A stretch of DNA of 64,000 nt from Gavia stellata (taxonomy: Eukaryota; Chordata; Aves; Gaviiformes; Gaviidae): assembly GCF_030936135.1 (NCBI RefSeq), contig NC_082598.1:36202687-36266686 (forward strand). The letters run 5' to 3'. The notes under the pieces were generated by a model. The model did no database searches. It saw only the letters and a program-made list of their open reading frames with translations, and was not told where the DNA came from. Position 1 is the stretch's first letter. Every line of letters begins with the position of its first letter. Positions 49,491 to 61,586 of the stretch are shown here, one piece after another. The position numbers and the translations under genes are program-made.

Positions 49491-52400
49491 CTGTTTTGCC
49501 ACGGTTGCTTCGCCTTTTCCAAAGAGAAACTCGCCCTTGGCGGGAGCCTGGGCTGCTTCCCCAGAGACCTTCCAGAGACTAGGTCTCCTGTAGGTGAGCC
49601 TGCCCTGTGCCAGGAACTGCAGCAGGGCTCAGGCAATCCAGAGCGGGAGAAATAAGCCATTATGCCCTTCCCCAGGCTGAACAGCCAGGCTGAATCCTCT
49701 CAGTTTTCCCTTGTTAGATCTGAAATCGCTCCTCCTGTGAACTGCAAGATCTGCTAACTGTAGAAGCGTCATTTGTATTTGCAGATGATCGCACAGCAGG
49801 AGCAGAAGACCCAACTGACCTGCAGACAACACTGAAAGTAAGCTGATTGACTCTGACTGCAGATGGGAGCAGGGTGGCCGGGCAGAAAGAGTCTTAGCTA
49901 GCAGAACTTCCGTATGGTGTATTTATTTAAGCCTATGGGTGTGCCTAGGGCCAAAACATCACTGACAAACTGGCCTGCACCAGACTTCACCAGAGTAGCA
50001 AGAGCAGCTCAAGCTAGCAACTGATCACAGGTGCCTTACTTCAGGAGCTGCTCAGGGGAAGTGTTAGTTCTCAGGACTCGGAGACTTCTCTAGTTTAAAG
50101 CTATTCTCTCTCACATTTCTCAACAAATGCAAAGTGCTTCATACGACTACTAATACAGTGACTTTGATGGTTTCAATGTATCTCGATAACTGTATGCAGG
50201 GCTAGGACCATACAGTAGGAGCTGTCACTCTTGACTGATGTTTTTCAGTAAGAAATCAGACTTGCTGAAGTATTCTGAAATCGACAGCATTCCTTGCAAA
50301 CCACCATTTCCACTTGAATAATGACTAGCGAAGTATGCTGGGGTTTGGTTTTATGATCAGCATAGTTGCGTAACTCGGGTGTGTGATGCACAGTACTTCT
50401 CTGCCTGCCTCTTTCCTTCCTCTTCCATGCTTTGGGGATTTTTCTTCCAAAGCAGAACACATGGAAAGCTAGACAGATTTTGCTCTACGCACATGCTCAT
50501 TCCTTCAGCTGAGATTTTCAGTGAGCTTCTGAATTCTGTGACCTAAGAATGATTCATCCAGAGGAAAATCCTTTCATCTATGTAAAGAATTTGCACTACT
50601 TATTTTAAAGCACTTCTAAGTCATTAGAGCTTAGCCAGTATCACTTCTGTTAATGCAGAATACTAGGGTTTCCCTTTACTAATCCCAAAGACAGTCCAAC
50701 TTTTTTATGTTGTCTAACCAGTACACCACACTCTAAACCAGAAAGATGATTTTTGGAACTGGAGTATGAATTCTAACAGAAGCACATTTGGTCTCACTGC
50801 AAAGACTAAGACCCGAAGTAATTCCAGATGTGCCAGTGCTTTCTGTAACGTGAGCAACTGTCTGTGAAGAACTATGCTGAAATCCTTCCAATACTGCAAA
50901 TAAGTTTCTGAATGGCTGTTGAGTGGTGAAAGAAGCATTTGATGAACTCCCGTTGACTCAGGCTGGGTGACAACAATCTTGGGATTGGAAAAGAAACATC
51001 ATTTCAACTGAGAAAATACCCTAACCCATCTCAATATTTGAAACAAAAAAAACAACAAAAAATCACCTACTTACCAATTTTCTGATATTTATTTTATACA
51101 TTTTAGATTCTTCAGCAAGAGCTGGAATCATTTCAGACATTTGGGCAACAGACTCTGGAGAATATTTACATGGTAAAAGTAGAACACAAATGCTCTTACA
51201 ATACGAAAGCCTCCTGCTGCATTTTTAGTTACTGCCATAGGTGTTTTAAGAAAGATCTGTTCTTAGACTAAATGTATACTTAATGAACACAATAATCATC
51301 TGTCCATCTTAAGATAGCTGATAAGATAATCTCACTTCTAGGTTCTTGCTCTTTCTTAGTCACACTGTTATTTGTGGGCTTATAAAAACCATTTTAAAAC
51401 CTCAGGAAAACAGAGGAAAACCAAAACTGAGTTAGGAAAAAAAAAAAGGGAAGGACTAGATCCTTCGCTCATTTATACCACTGTAAACTCAAGGAAGCTC
51501 TGTTGTTTTCAAGGAAGTTAATTCCACATTATGTCACTGTTAGCGGAACCTGTTCTATTGTTGCAAAAAGCCATGTTTCACAAAATGCTAAGCCAACTTT
51601 TCAGCAGCATTTTTCTGCCATCGTTTTATCTGGTTCTTTATATAAAAGCTAAATATCTGGTGCTGGAAGGACATTTAGCTTTACCCTTTGTTGGTTGTAA
51701 ACAATTCCATATTCCTACATGCCGCTTCCATCTGGTCCGTCCTTCCTCAAAGAGAACTTCTTGAGTAATAGGATATTTTTGGAAAATGAAATACTTCTAC
51801 ATTTACGTTTTCTGTAAACAGTCTCAATCTTTTTCAGGTACAGTCTAAAATCCGTGAGATACTAAATAAATACACATTCGAAAGGAAAACTCCACTATGT
51901 AGTTCAGACAAGATTCTGATGACTTGCACACCAAGTGATGCGTCTCTGGTATGTTTAACAATTTTTACTTACAAACAAGTTATTCTTTAGCTGGACCTTG
52001 GGTTTTGAGAGTGACATGTTTTTTGGAAAATAACACAGGGTTATTCTGGATTTAAAAAAAAACAAAACAGTATCTTCTCCCTGAGATTTTTCTGGGTAGC
52101 AGAGCTTTAGCCATAATTACATACACTATCCCCTCCCACCCATTATGATTAAAACTCAGTTTCCCTTCTGCACAGTTACAACTGTAACCTGATCAAATTA
52201 ATTTGGATTATCTTCAGTGGGCATGGAATGCAATGCAAAGCATACAGAGAGACAGGGCAGAGAGTCAAGGAGGGAAGAGAGAGAAATGAGGACAGGGAAT
52301 AAATTTTGTCCCTCTCCTATGAAAACGCTGCATAAACCCTACTTTTTCTGTCTATATTTAGTGTGAACTCCAGCTTGCCCTTATTTTGTTGGGACTGGGA

Positions 52401-54753
52401 TAACAAAATCAAAGACAAACTGTAGTCTCCTTAAGTTATCTCTCCTCGGCTGGAAATATACTTAATCCGTGTAAGACACTTACTTGGTATTTTGTGCCTG
52501 CTTCAAAGCCCAGTACTGAAGGAAATGGGGCCTACAATAATTGTTTACATTCTTTTAATGGATAAATGGCATTGGCAGAGGTAAATTCTACACGTCATGA
52601 TGGATAAGTGGCTTTGGTTACAATTTAGTTGTCTTATGTTTCCAGTACTGCAATGTTCCACCGTTTTTTACAGCATGACAGTTTTTTGCACATTTGTGTT
52701 TCATTTTGTGGGGTAGCTTATGGAATATCCTGAATCGCTGTCCTCTAAGAGAGAAGTTCATCACGATCAACAACCCTGTTCAGACGAGCATGTGGAAGTA
52801 AACTCCAATACTGGAAATGTCATCAGTGATATAAACACTCCACACAGGATTTCGCTTAAGACTACAGCAATTGAAAAGGTTGAAAAATCAGAAGATCTGT
52901 TCGGAAACAACAGGATACTTGCAATAGAAAATGAATGTAAATGCGGACATCTGCTATCTGGCACTGATTTGGAGACAGAAAGGTTGAATGCTGCCCATAA
53001 GAAGGTCATTTTGAGTGAATCTAAACATCATATATCTTCTCCCAAGTTTGGGAAAGAATTTCATAAAACAGACAATATTAACTATCTTACCAAGTTCCTG
53101 AAACCAGAATTTCAGCAGTCAGTCCATAATGATTTGGATTTGTTAGCAGATAATACAGAAAAATCTGGCTTTTCATACAGAGAAAAATTTAATAACTTTA
53201 AAAAAAGTGCAGAAATGGTGACCTCTTTAGATGAATCACATATTGGTTTAGATCCAGTTCAAGAAAATGGCCTACATTTTGATCAAGAATTTCATAAAGA
53301 CTCCAAATGTGCTAATGTATGGGGTGGTTCTCCCACAACAGTATACAGTGAAAAAGCAGAATCTCAAAGCAAAAATGTACGTAAAGAATTTAGAATCAAT
53401 TACAGTGAAGGTGACAGATTCCAGATTAATTCTTTTTCCGAGATGGTGAAAGATAAGCTACTAATGCTTGATAACAAACAGAAACTGGAAAAAGAAAAAG
53501 AACAACAACAGACTACTTTAAATCAAACGCTACCGAGGCCAGGAAATCAGAAATTCTGCGAAATCAAAGTAGCCTCTGAATATGATGGCAAAATGGAAGC
53601 ATTGCAGAAGTCCCTGAAAAATTCCAAGGATTTGCAAAAAACAGCACATGATCTTCCAAATAAAAATCTAGCTCTCAAGAACAAAGTGGAACCTCTTACT
53701 CTTACCATACAGTCTTCAAAAGAAAAAATATCAAAATATAATGTGCAAATTATATATTTAGCTGAAGAAAAGAAGTGTGTGCAACCCCAGTTGGTTAAAT
53801 CACAAGAAGATAATAAGGAATGTGTTAAGGAAGCAAAGAACTTCTTAATAAAATGGAAAGAACCCCAAAACCAGAAAAACATCCTTGAGGAAGAGAGGAA
53901 TCAACTCCCTAATAGAAACCAACATTCAATACAGACACAACATGATTTTCAAATTAGCAACCAGAAAGTAGAAGAAAAGATGACTGCTGTTACCTGTGAA
54001 AGACAGAGGCTCAGTGCAATCCTAAAGTTCTTGCAAAAGGAACACTTCAAGTTACAAGAAACAAATGAAAAACTTGAGATGGAAATATCCCAGCTTACAA
54101 AAGAAAACAGTTCCCTAAAGCAAGAGCTTGAAAGAAACCAGAGTTCAATGCAACAAATAAAAGAAAAAGAAACCGCAGCAAAATCTGAACTGGAAACTCA
54201 TCTTCAGTTAATGAAGACACTGGAAGCCAAAAGCCTTAACCTTGAAATGGCCCTACAGGAATGTTCTGATACTAAACAGATGCTGCAGAAGGACTTTGAG
54301 AAACTCCAATCAGATAAAGCTTATACAGAAAAGAAACTCATGACTGAACTCAGAAATGCAAAAGCAGATATTGATCTTTTAAAGTCTAACTTGACCAGTG
54401 CAAACAGAGAATGCAAGAGGTTATCAACAGCACTAACAAACGTCACAGAGGAAAATCCGTTACTTAAGAAAGAACTGCAGGAATATAGACAAGACACTTC
54501 CAAATATGAAAATGACATTAGAAAATTGACCAAAGAACGCTTACTATTAGAAAATCTCCCGCGGACTACTGAAAATGAGAGAGACGTATCACAGTCTGAA
54601 TTCCGCCGTTTGCTTAAGGATTGTATTCATCTCCGACGCCAAGTTACAGCTGTAGTCTGTGGGCAAGGGAAACCTGGTTACACTTCTGGTACCACACAAT
54701 ATTACTGTTACTCTGAATATTCCACTAGAATTTGTAGAGAAATCTCTGTCTAA
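49330..54753 (+). CDS. CCDC110: CCDC110, coiled-coil domain-containing protein 110, whole coding span
   Basis: Five exons joined in phase give a predicted 807-residue protein (human is about 830). The family has no defined biochemical activity; human CCDC110 is known as the cancer/testis antigen KM-HN-1. Evidence is collinearity with the human protein as I recall it: exon 3 reads ILQQELESFQTFGQQTLENI (human has LQQQLESFQALRMQTLQN), exon 4 starts VQSKIREILNK (human VQSEISEILNK), and the C-terminal coiled coil includes ENERD near residue 724. The middle (residues about 130-370) is hydrophilic and poorly conserved. From about 370 to 760 the sequence is Lys/Glu/Gln/Leu-rich with heptad-like spacing. 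No signal peptide or membrane segment. Position next to PDLIM3 on the same strand supports orthology. Exon 1 is the least certain part. Confidence 0.88.
49487..49784 (+). other. CCDC110: CCDC110 intron 1
   Basis: 298-bp intron, donor GTACCT and acceptor GTCATTTGTATTTGCAG. Confidence 0.6.
49785..49837 (+). CDS. CCDC110: CCDC110 exon 2
   Basis: 53 nt, phase 1 in and phase 0 out (CTGAAA/GTAAGC). Encodes DRTAGAEDPTDLQTTLK after the split Asp. The ending TLK aligns with ALK just before the LQQQLES block of the human protein. Confidence 0.78.
49838..51106 (+). other. CCDC110: CCDC110 intron 2
   Basis: 1.3-kb intron, acceptor TATTTTATACATTTTAG. No other feature recognised. Confidence 0.8.
51107..51172 (+). 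CDS. CCDC110: CCDC110 exon 3
   Basis: 66 nt, phase 0 on both sides, donor ACATG/GTAAAA. Encodes ILQQELESFQTFGQQTLENI plus YM, the best conserved short block of the N-terminal region. Confidence 0.92.
51173..51837 (+). other. CCDC110: CCDC110 intron 3
   Basis: 665-bp intron, acceptor CAATCTTTTTCAG. Confidence 0.85.
51838..51948 (+). CDS. CCDC110: CCDC110 exon 4
   Basis: 111 nt, phase 0 on both sides, donor TCTCTG/GTATGT. Encodes VQSKIREILNKYTFERKTPL and CSSDKILMTCTPSDASL. The first eleven residues match the human protein closely. Confidence 0.9.
51949..52716 (+). other. CCDC110: CCDC110 intron 4
   Basis: 768-bp intron. The acceptor GTGTTTCATTTTGTGGGGTAG is modest, but it gives the only in-frame join to the large last exon. 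Confidence 0.75.
52717..54753 (+). CDS. CCDC110: CCDC110 exon 5 (large coiled-coil exon)
   Basis: 2037 nt in one frame, 678 residues plus TAA at 54751-54753. Starts CTT ATG GAA TAT (LMEY). The first 240 residues are polar and low in structure. The rest is a long coiled coil: blocks such as MLDNKQKLEKEKEQQQ, ETNEKLEMEISQLTKENSSL and ENDIRKLTKERLLLENL. The final part, ENERDVSQSEFRRLLKDCIH and onward, parallels the human C-terminus, which I recall as continuing slightly further. Predicted cytoplasmic or nuclear; no membrane segment. Confidence 0.93.
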   Translation, partial: LMEYPESLSSKREVHHDQQPCSDEHVEVNSNTGNVISDINTPHRISLKTTAIEKVEKSEDLFGNNRILAIENECKCGHLLSGTDLETERLNAAHKKVILSESKHHISSPKFGKEFHKTDNINYLTKFLKPEFQQSVHNDLDLLADNTEKSGFSYREKFNNFKKSAEMVTSLDESHIGLDPVQENGLHFDQEFHKDSKCANVWGGSPTTVYSEKAESQSKNVRKEFRINYSEGDRFQINSFSEMVKDKLLMLDNKQKLEKEKEQQQTTLNQTLPRPGNQKFCEIKVASEYDGKMEALQKSLKNSKDLQKTAHDLPNKNLALKNKVEPLTLTIQSSKEKISKYNVQIIYLAEEKKCVQPQLVKSQEDNKECVKEAKNFLIKWKEPQNQKNILEEERNQLPNRNQHSIQTQHDFQISNQKVEEKMTAVTCERQRLSAILKFLQKEHFKLQETNEKLEMEISQLTKENSSLKQELERNQSSMQQIKEKETAAKSELETHLQLMKTLEAKSLNLEMALQECSDTKQMLQKDFEKLQSDKAYTEKKLMTELRNAKADIDLLKSNLTSANRECKRLSTALTNVTEENPLLKKELQEYRQDTSKYENDIRKLTKERLLLENLPRTTENERDVSQSEFRRLLKDCIHLRRQVTAVVCGQGKPGYTSGTTQYYCYSEYSTRICREISV

Positions 54754-54866
54754 GTGTACAGCCTTGGAATACAATTCACAAGGTATGAGCTTTATTCTGC
54801 AATATCTTATTAACTGACTTTCTTTTGCAGGCAATTCCTGATAATCTACAACAGACTATTGCTTCA

Positions 54867-54882
54867 AATAAATTGTAATAAA
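54867..54882 (+). terminator. CCDC110: CCDC110 poly(A) signals
   Basis: Two AATAAA hexamers at 54867-54872 and 54877-54882, 114-124 bp after the stop codon, followed by a T-rich stretch. Likely the 3' end signal for CCDC110. Confidence 0.65.
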
Positions 54883-57848
54883 CTGTTCTCGTTTGTAAAA
54901 CATTTACAATTCTGATGTCCAATTATTTCCATGGTTTTGTTATGTTCTAAGAAGGACTGCCGGGTTTTTTGATACTTGGCTGAATGTCACAGATTCACAA
55001 AAGCAGATCCTTACACAGTGTTAAGTAGTATAAAGAAATTTAACGGAACTGTGACAGTTTACAGGAGATAGAATTCTGTCCCTAGGATTTCAGAGTCAGA
55101 AGGGAATCTTATCAATCTTTTAGCTAAACATCTTAGTACATGCCACAAAATTTCACTGGTTATTTCTGCAAGAAGACCTAAATTAAGTTTCATCTGTATT
55201 TACGTATGGTTTAGATGACATCTAATTCTGGTCTATGTTTAATCAACACAAGGTACCTTTTCTCTCTTTATACTAGATACTGACTTAGAAAGCTTATTAG
55301 TTAAAACATGAATTTTAACATTTTCAGTGTAAACATATTCAGAGAACATGGTCATAGCTATGAAAGATGCAAAAATTATCCTCTTGGATATAATCACTGC
55401 ACCGATAGTCCGATTTTCTCAGCCAAGGGACCATGGGGAGGAAGAATTTATCACAAATACATATCACAAATGCGTGTAACATTCTGTGAAGTTGAAGCTG
55501 CCTGTATGCAGTGTCTCTACAACACTATTAGGACTATTTTTTAGGAACTTCTTTTTCTACTCCTTAATAAATAAATCCATGAAAGTAAAACCATGTGATT
55601 AGTTATGGGTGTTTCCAGAACAGGCTTAGAGGTAATTCTTCATCTTCACTTTCATATTAATACAACACTAGGTGTACAAGCTCCTGGCCAATAAAGGGCA
55701 TGATCCCTTCAGAGACATAGAAGTAATCCATTTTGTCCTATTTCTCCAATAATTCATAAAGACAGATTGCAGCAAATTAACAATTATTTATCTAATTTGT
55801 AATGCAAGACTGTAAATGTAAGAGAGCATGGTTTTGTATCGCGACTGTTCCATATAGTAGAATGACTAAAAACTACATTAAAGATCTAAGTCTAGTTCTT
55901 AATGCTTTTTCCTGTAAAAAATGTTTAAAAGACACAAAAGGGTTTGTTGTGGTTTTTTACGGGAGACAGACAAAACTATTCTGCCACAATCCTGCACGGC
56001 ACACCCGAAGTCAATAAGAACATTAAAATGGTAAATACTTGGGCTGTTGAGTAGATGGTTGGGTGTTTAATTGCATTTAACGCTTGCATAAACGTGTAGT
56101 TGCTTCAGATTGTAACTATTACATTGTGGTCGGAATCAGTTATAAAGGTGACTGGCTATATCTATACTGTAAGGATGTAGGGAAGCCACAGTATGAAACC
56201 AATGTAAGTAATGCCTAATGTCGTCCTTACCTCAGGTAACTGGGTAACAAAATCTAAGAAAGTTCTAAATTCCACCATCACAGTCAAAGGTACTGCCAGG
56301 AAGCCAAGGGACACAGTTATCGTATGTATTAAAACAGCATACTGAGGCCCTAGCTAGAATTGTGTGTCAGCTCCTTGGGACCACACATTTTCTGGTGGGG
56401 ACTTAACAGATGAAGTTATCGGCTCTCATGATGACCACATGAGGCTAGTCCATGTACATTAACATCTTCTCAAACAAGCTGGATTTTTTTTTTTTTTAAA
56501 TTAAGCTCCATACATTTTAATCAGCTTTCAGTATTTCCATCTTGTTAGTGAATGAAAAGATTATTGAAACACAGAAGAAAACAGAAGAGGAAAAATTGCC
56601 AAAAGGAAAGAGACAGAAGGACATCAAGAAAAACTTCAGAGCAGTCTTCATCAGCCGTACTACATCAGACCAGCAGTTAGGAGGAAGTACAGTACAGTTC
56701 AATCTACCTAGGAATGCTGTGTCTGCAGACTTCTCAAGTGAACAACATGGCAATTGCTCCTGATAACTCTGTACAAAGATGACACTAAGGTAGCTAAGGT
56801 CAGCACCAGTACCATTATCTAATACAAGGTATAAACAAAGGAGGAAGGAATTCTGTTATAGGTCTTTGGCTAGAGAAAACATAAAAATTCTTGTGTAAAT
56901 TAGTATTTTAAAATATTGTTGGGTCCTGTTGATTTCAGGGTAAGGGTTTTTATGCTTCAGCACATGCTGGAAGACCTGACCAACAATTCTCAGCTTTATT
57001 TTTATTTTCACTGGTGCCAGGAAATGTGAGATCCAGTCTGGAATTTCTTCAAAAAACTATTATCCTGTGAACAGCAGTAAGGATACCATTTCATGAATAT
57101 TCTACAGTGAAACGATAACTCTTTAATAAAAATGAATAAAGAAATTTTGTCTTCGTGTAATAAATTAGATAAACAAATGCTGAGTATTTTTTTAATTTTT
57201 ATGATAAATTAGCTTTGATTTACATGAACAAATTTCTTGGACCACATATAAAAACCTGACAAAAATTATTAGGATGGAGGTAAGGTGTGCGTTTAGGATC
57301 ACAGTTCCATCTGAGAAGCTAGTTTGAAAGACGGATCAGATTTGTTAGGAACCTTCCATGTATGCAAGGTGAAATTAAGCTGCTCTTGGAGAATATGGCA
57401 GCACTGACGGTTGTCAGGAAATTGAGGAAGAGCGGTAAATAGATGCTGGTAAATAGAGATGACTCCTCCCTTCATAACAGCCTGCTTGTGGTGTGGTTTT
57501 GAACAATGCTTGATATCGGTCATTTTGAGAAGGTCATCAAAACTAAAAATTACATAGTTTTAAGATCGTTCTTACACAAGATTATAGTTGAAATAAAGTA
57601 CAAGTTGTAATTCTACTAAAGGGAAACTATGACCTTAGTTTCAGTGTGGGCCACATGTGACTAACTTGGTTAATACACACGGTGATAGCCACTTTAAAAT
57701 ATATGCACTTTCTTCCACTGCAATATATAGTCAACTTGCAACCCAAATTACTCATGAGAAAGTAGGTTTTCTAAAAGTACATATCAAAAGTCCAGTTAAG
57801 CAATAAGATGAAAATTGATATAAAAATACAACCTTGGCCTTGATGAGC
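54883..57848. other. CCDC110 3' flank up to the duplication junction
   Basis: AT-rich. In human the next gene on this side is the convergent CFAP96 (C4orf47); I could not find any of its exons here. The only frame worth noting is the minus-strand one at 57299-57542. The right limit is the breakpoint where CR1 sequence begins abruptly. Confidence 0.55.
57299..57542 (-). CDS. candidate terminal exon, unidentified, minus strand
   Basis: Minus strand: an acceptor-like TATGTAATTTTTAG is followed by 80 open codons and a stop. The frame begins FDDLLKMTDIKHCSKPHH and includes QHLFTALPQFPDNRQCCHIL, ending KLASQMEL. An 80-codon open stretch is uncommon in AT-rich DNA, and convergent orientation relative to CCDC110 would suit the CFAP96 side. 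The sequence does not resemble CFAP96 as I recall it. Unidentified; possibly chance. Confidence 0.25.
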
Positions 57849-58117
57849 CTGGCGGAGGAGCTTGCCAAGCCGCTCTCCATCATTTATCAACAGTCCTGGT
57901 TAACGGGGGAGGTCCCGGACGACTGGAGGATTGCCAGTGTGACGCCCATCTACAAGAAGGGCCGGAAGGAGGATCCGGGGAACTACAGGCCTGTCAGCCT
58001 GACCTCGGTGCCAGGGAAGATTATGGAGAGGTTCATCTTGAGGGCGCTCACGGGGCACGTGGAGGACAACCACGGGATCAGGCCCAGCCAGCACGGGTTC
58101 ATGAAAGGCAGGTCCTG
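57849..58117 (+). mobile_element. 269-bp CR1 piece at the duplication junction
   Basis: Internal piece of CR1 reverse transcriptase, corresponding to 47166-47434 in the left CR1 (offset 10,683) and 62401-62669 in the right. Neither end is a CR1 terminus, so it is not a normal CR1 insertion. It has A at 58013 as in the right copy (62565), where the left copy has G, and a private C at 57904. It ends within a 2-3 bp overlap with the restart of the duplicated segment. Confidence 0.93.
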
Positions 58118-61100
58118 GTTTTTGCTCTTGTACATACCAACTGGTCACTGCATTTGTTTATTTACTTCCATTAAGTACATGCCTAGCTGTTCCCTACAAT
58201 GCAACTGCTTGCATCATATTATCTCATCCTTGTAATTTTTACTTTGCTTTGCCCCTGCATATTTCAGCAGATTTTCTTTTCTGTTTTCTTTCCCAAGATT
58301 GCAGCCTGATAAATTACTGATAAATTTCATTTATGAAGCCTAGCAAATTCCAAAATATCATCTTTAAAGTGAACTTTAGGCTGCTTCTACCAGACTTTTT
58401 CCCCATTTTTTACTCTCTGATCACCATTAAAATTTGAGGCTGAATTATTAATTCTATCAGCTCTTCCAAGCTAGCTCAACAGCCTGAAAATTGTTAAGAA
58501 TGCTTCATAAATTTCTTCATATTTTAAATCTGTCATATAGAATTGATAGCTTTTGGAAGTGATAGCTTTTGGAAGTGGTTTTTTTTTTCCTCAAACACGA
58601 CGTTATTCCTCAATCTTAGTAATACAATTTCATAACTAATGGCCTTGTCCTTACTCAGGTAAGTGCATGCTGCTAAACAAATCCTGTATCTCAGAATCCT
58701 GACTATTCCTTTCCTCATTTCACTTGTCAGTGCTTCCCGAATTTCATCCACTCGTTGCTATGTTTCTGGCAATTTTCAGATGCACTGAATTTTTAGCTGC
58801 TGCTCTATTTTATCTACTCCTGTTCTTGGTTTTCAGTTTCTTTTCCCTCCACATCTCTTGTGAAGATTTCTGGGTGGTTTTTAATAAGAAGCCTGTTGTG
58901 TCGGAGCTGCAATTTAGATGAGTACCTTAAAAACAGGTAACTACAATATTATGGAAAAGAGCTCATGAGAGAAGGAAGCACAGCTACATATATCTCCGCT
59001 GACTGGTAACGCAGAACTAACTCAAACTGGCTAAACCAGTTCATCATTTGCAGCCACTTACCTAATGGCTCACTGTTGTTTTCTGTGATTTCATGCAGTG
59101 TTTAACTTCCTGGCACTTCTTTCTGCACTGGAAAATTTTCCTGTACATTGCATAAGAAATCTGAAAAGAACATTCTGTTATTTTTCACTGTTTTTCTTGC
59201 TGCAGAAATACAGAGGGCCTCTCATGGTTCGATTTCCAGACATGTGTTTATATAAAATGAAGTGCACAATATAGTTTATTTCTAAACAAAACAAGGTGCT
59301 GGTCTTGTTTCAGATAAACATGTACATCAGAATTTTACAATTATCATATTGTTTTTAGGCCAAGACTTCCATATGTTTTCAGGTCAAGACTTCCATACCC
59401 ATTCTCCATTTGTCTCAAATTTGGGACTAGATGCTTCCCTCTATTTAGGAAGCTGTTTTATTTTCAGTTTTCAAATAGCTGATCTTGTTTATTTAGCTGC
59501 AAACAGGAGCTGACAACTCCAGAAGGCTTTTGTTGTGGTCCTTACTGTTCCTAAGGGCTTTTCAAGAATTCAGGAAGACCATAATGTAGATATATTAAGA
59601 ACAATCTCTAGAGCACACACACCCTCTGATGGCACAAACAGGCAGCGGAACACCATGAAGAAACTTCCAAGAAAATGTTCTTTTTCAGGGTAGATTTATA
59701 GTTTCATTATTTAGAACCTTTCTTTGGTCTTTAAACTGGTAGTACACCACAGGATTTACTCTCTCACTGACTGAGATTCACACACAGACTCCTGATCATA
59801 CCAACATGATGTGTTGCGTATGTCAATTCCTACACGTATCAGTGGCAGAACTTACTGGTCTTAATGGTTCTATCTTCACTGAACCAAGAAGACGCAATAT
59901 TCTGAGCAATTTCCACAAGTTGGATGGCTTATACCATAATCATGAAAGAGTTGAGCCTGAAAATTATTTTTACATTTATTCAAACAGTGCATTTTTCTTG
60001 CATCGCTACTTCGTTCTTCTTCCTCTTACACTGCTCAGCAGCAAAGCCTTCTGCTATCTTCCAGATCTTTCATGGTATAATATGGTCTTTTACAACTTAC
60101 CAACATTTTGTAAGTTATCTTTGACAAAACAACCCAACGTAAAAAAAGTCATACTTGATTTGCTAGCATAGCTTAAGGACAAGCTGAAATGCCTGATTCA
60201 AAACCCAAAAACATTAACTGTCAAAAAGCCACTCCCAAAATTTTAAGGGCAAATTTCTCCACCAGTGACTCCCAGTAAAAAGTTCTGATTCTAGTTGACG
60301 GAAGACTACTGAAGAAACACCTCTGGAGTCAACATTCTCACTAATGTTAGAATAGGATCAAAAAAACCCTCAAAAATTTTAACTGACAGACTAGAGTGAC
60401 AGATTTTATCTTTTATTAAATATAGATTGCAAACATAAGCCAAAACTTGTTTTTCCCCTTATGATGCCACAAAGATGAAAAAAAAATATTTCTGGGTTGG
60501 AAAGTAAGTAGCTAAATATAAGATTTACGTTTCTTGGTGTTGTGTAATACTGCTGGACTAATTCCAGCCACTAAACTCTTCAGCTGTCCCTCGACAGGTG
60601 TAAAGCGGTTTCACTAACTTTGTACTTCTGCAAAAACACGTTACAACTATTTGGAGAGCCTGAAAACCTTGAATATTACAGCTATGCCATTCTTAAGGAC
60701 TGACAGTCATGATCCCAGCTTAACTCTTTTAGCTATATAAATGCAAACTATCCTTCCAAAATTATGTTCAAACGTACCATTGTCAATGTCTTTGTTAGTC
60801 TGTGGAACTATAATCTCCCGATGCTATAAGCACATGCGTAAACTTTTAGCATAAGCACTGAATGACAAGTCCCATGACTGAATATTAAAAAACTCAAATT
60901 TCTTTAACGTGTACCACCACTAAACTAGCTAACCAATCACATTATAGATTTCATCCACTTTCTCTCTCCCTATTAAAAAAAAAAGTTAAGAGAAATAACT
61001 ACACACAATTTGAACATGAAATAAAAAGGTTGAGGTTGAATTTGGTTTTTCATCAACAAATCCCGCCAGATCTTTAGCTTTTATGCAATAGTGGGTTTAA

Positions 61101-61586
61101 AAAAATATATAACTTCCACCAACTAACTGTTACACAAGCTTAAATTTAAAAACCTGACACAGATCAAAATTAAAATAAAATCAAAAAAAACACTTTACCT
61201 TTGGCAGTACTGCTTTCCAAAATAATGTCAATGGCATATGTTAGCAATTGCTTTTGCAACCAAAGGTTTCGCATGTACGCCAGCCTTACAGGTGCTTTGG
61301 GAGAAGCAATCAGGCTTAACAACCTGTGTCTAACATGACAGACCTTATTCACCTGAGCTCCCTAGTTACCCAAGGAGTCTTTCAGTGGGTCTACATACGC
61401 AAATACAAGTTATTCGCAGTGAACATCTGCTTTTGTACTTCAAGCACAGCAAACACTAACAATGAATATTGTTCATTTATGTTTTAGGAGTTCCAAATAT
61501 TTTGGTAGGGAAACTTTGTTCTCTTTTTTTTTTTTTTTTTTTTCCCCCTAGCAGAATGAAGATACACTCATGCAATCTGTTTAAAT

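Noticed and set aside
48786-49655. 289-codon + strand ORF, and long minus-strand ORFs (e.g. 48936-49502), in the CpG island
   Set aside because: GC-rich DNA lacks stop codons in all frames. The compositions are Ala/Gly/Pro/Arg-rich with no family resemblance. Only the piece 49330-49486 in another frame is supported, by splice phase.
56542-56763. 73-codon lysine-rich + strand ORF
   Set aside because: No similarity recognised and no clear splice partner. Composition is explained by A-rich DNA.
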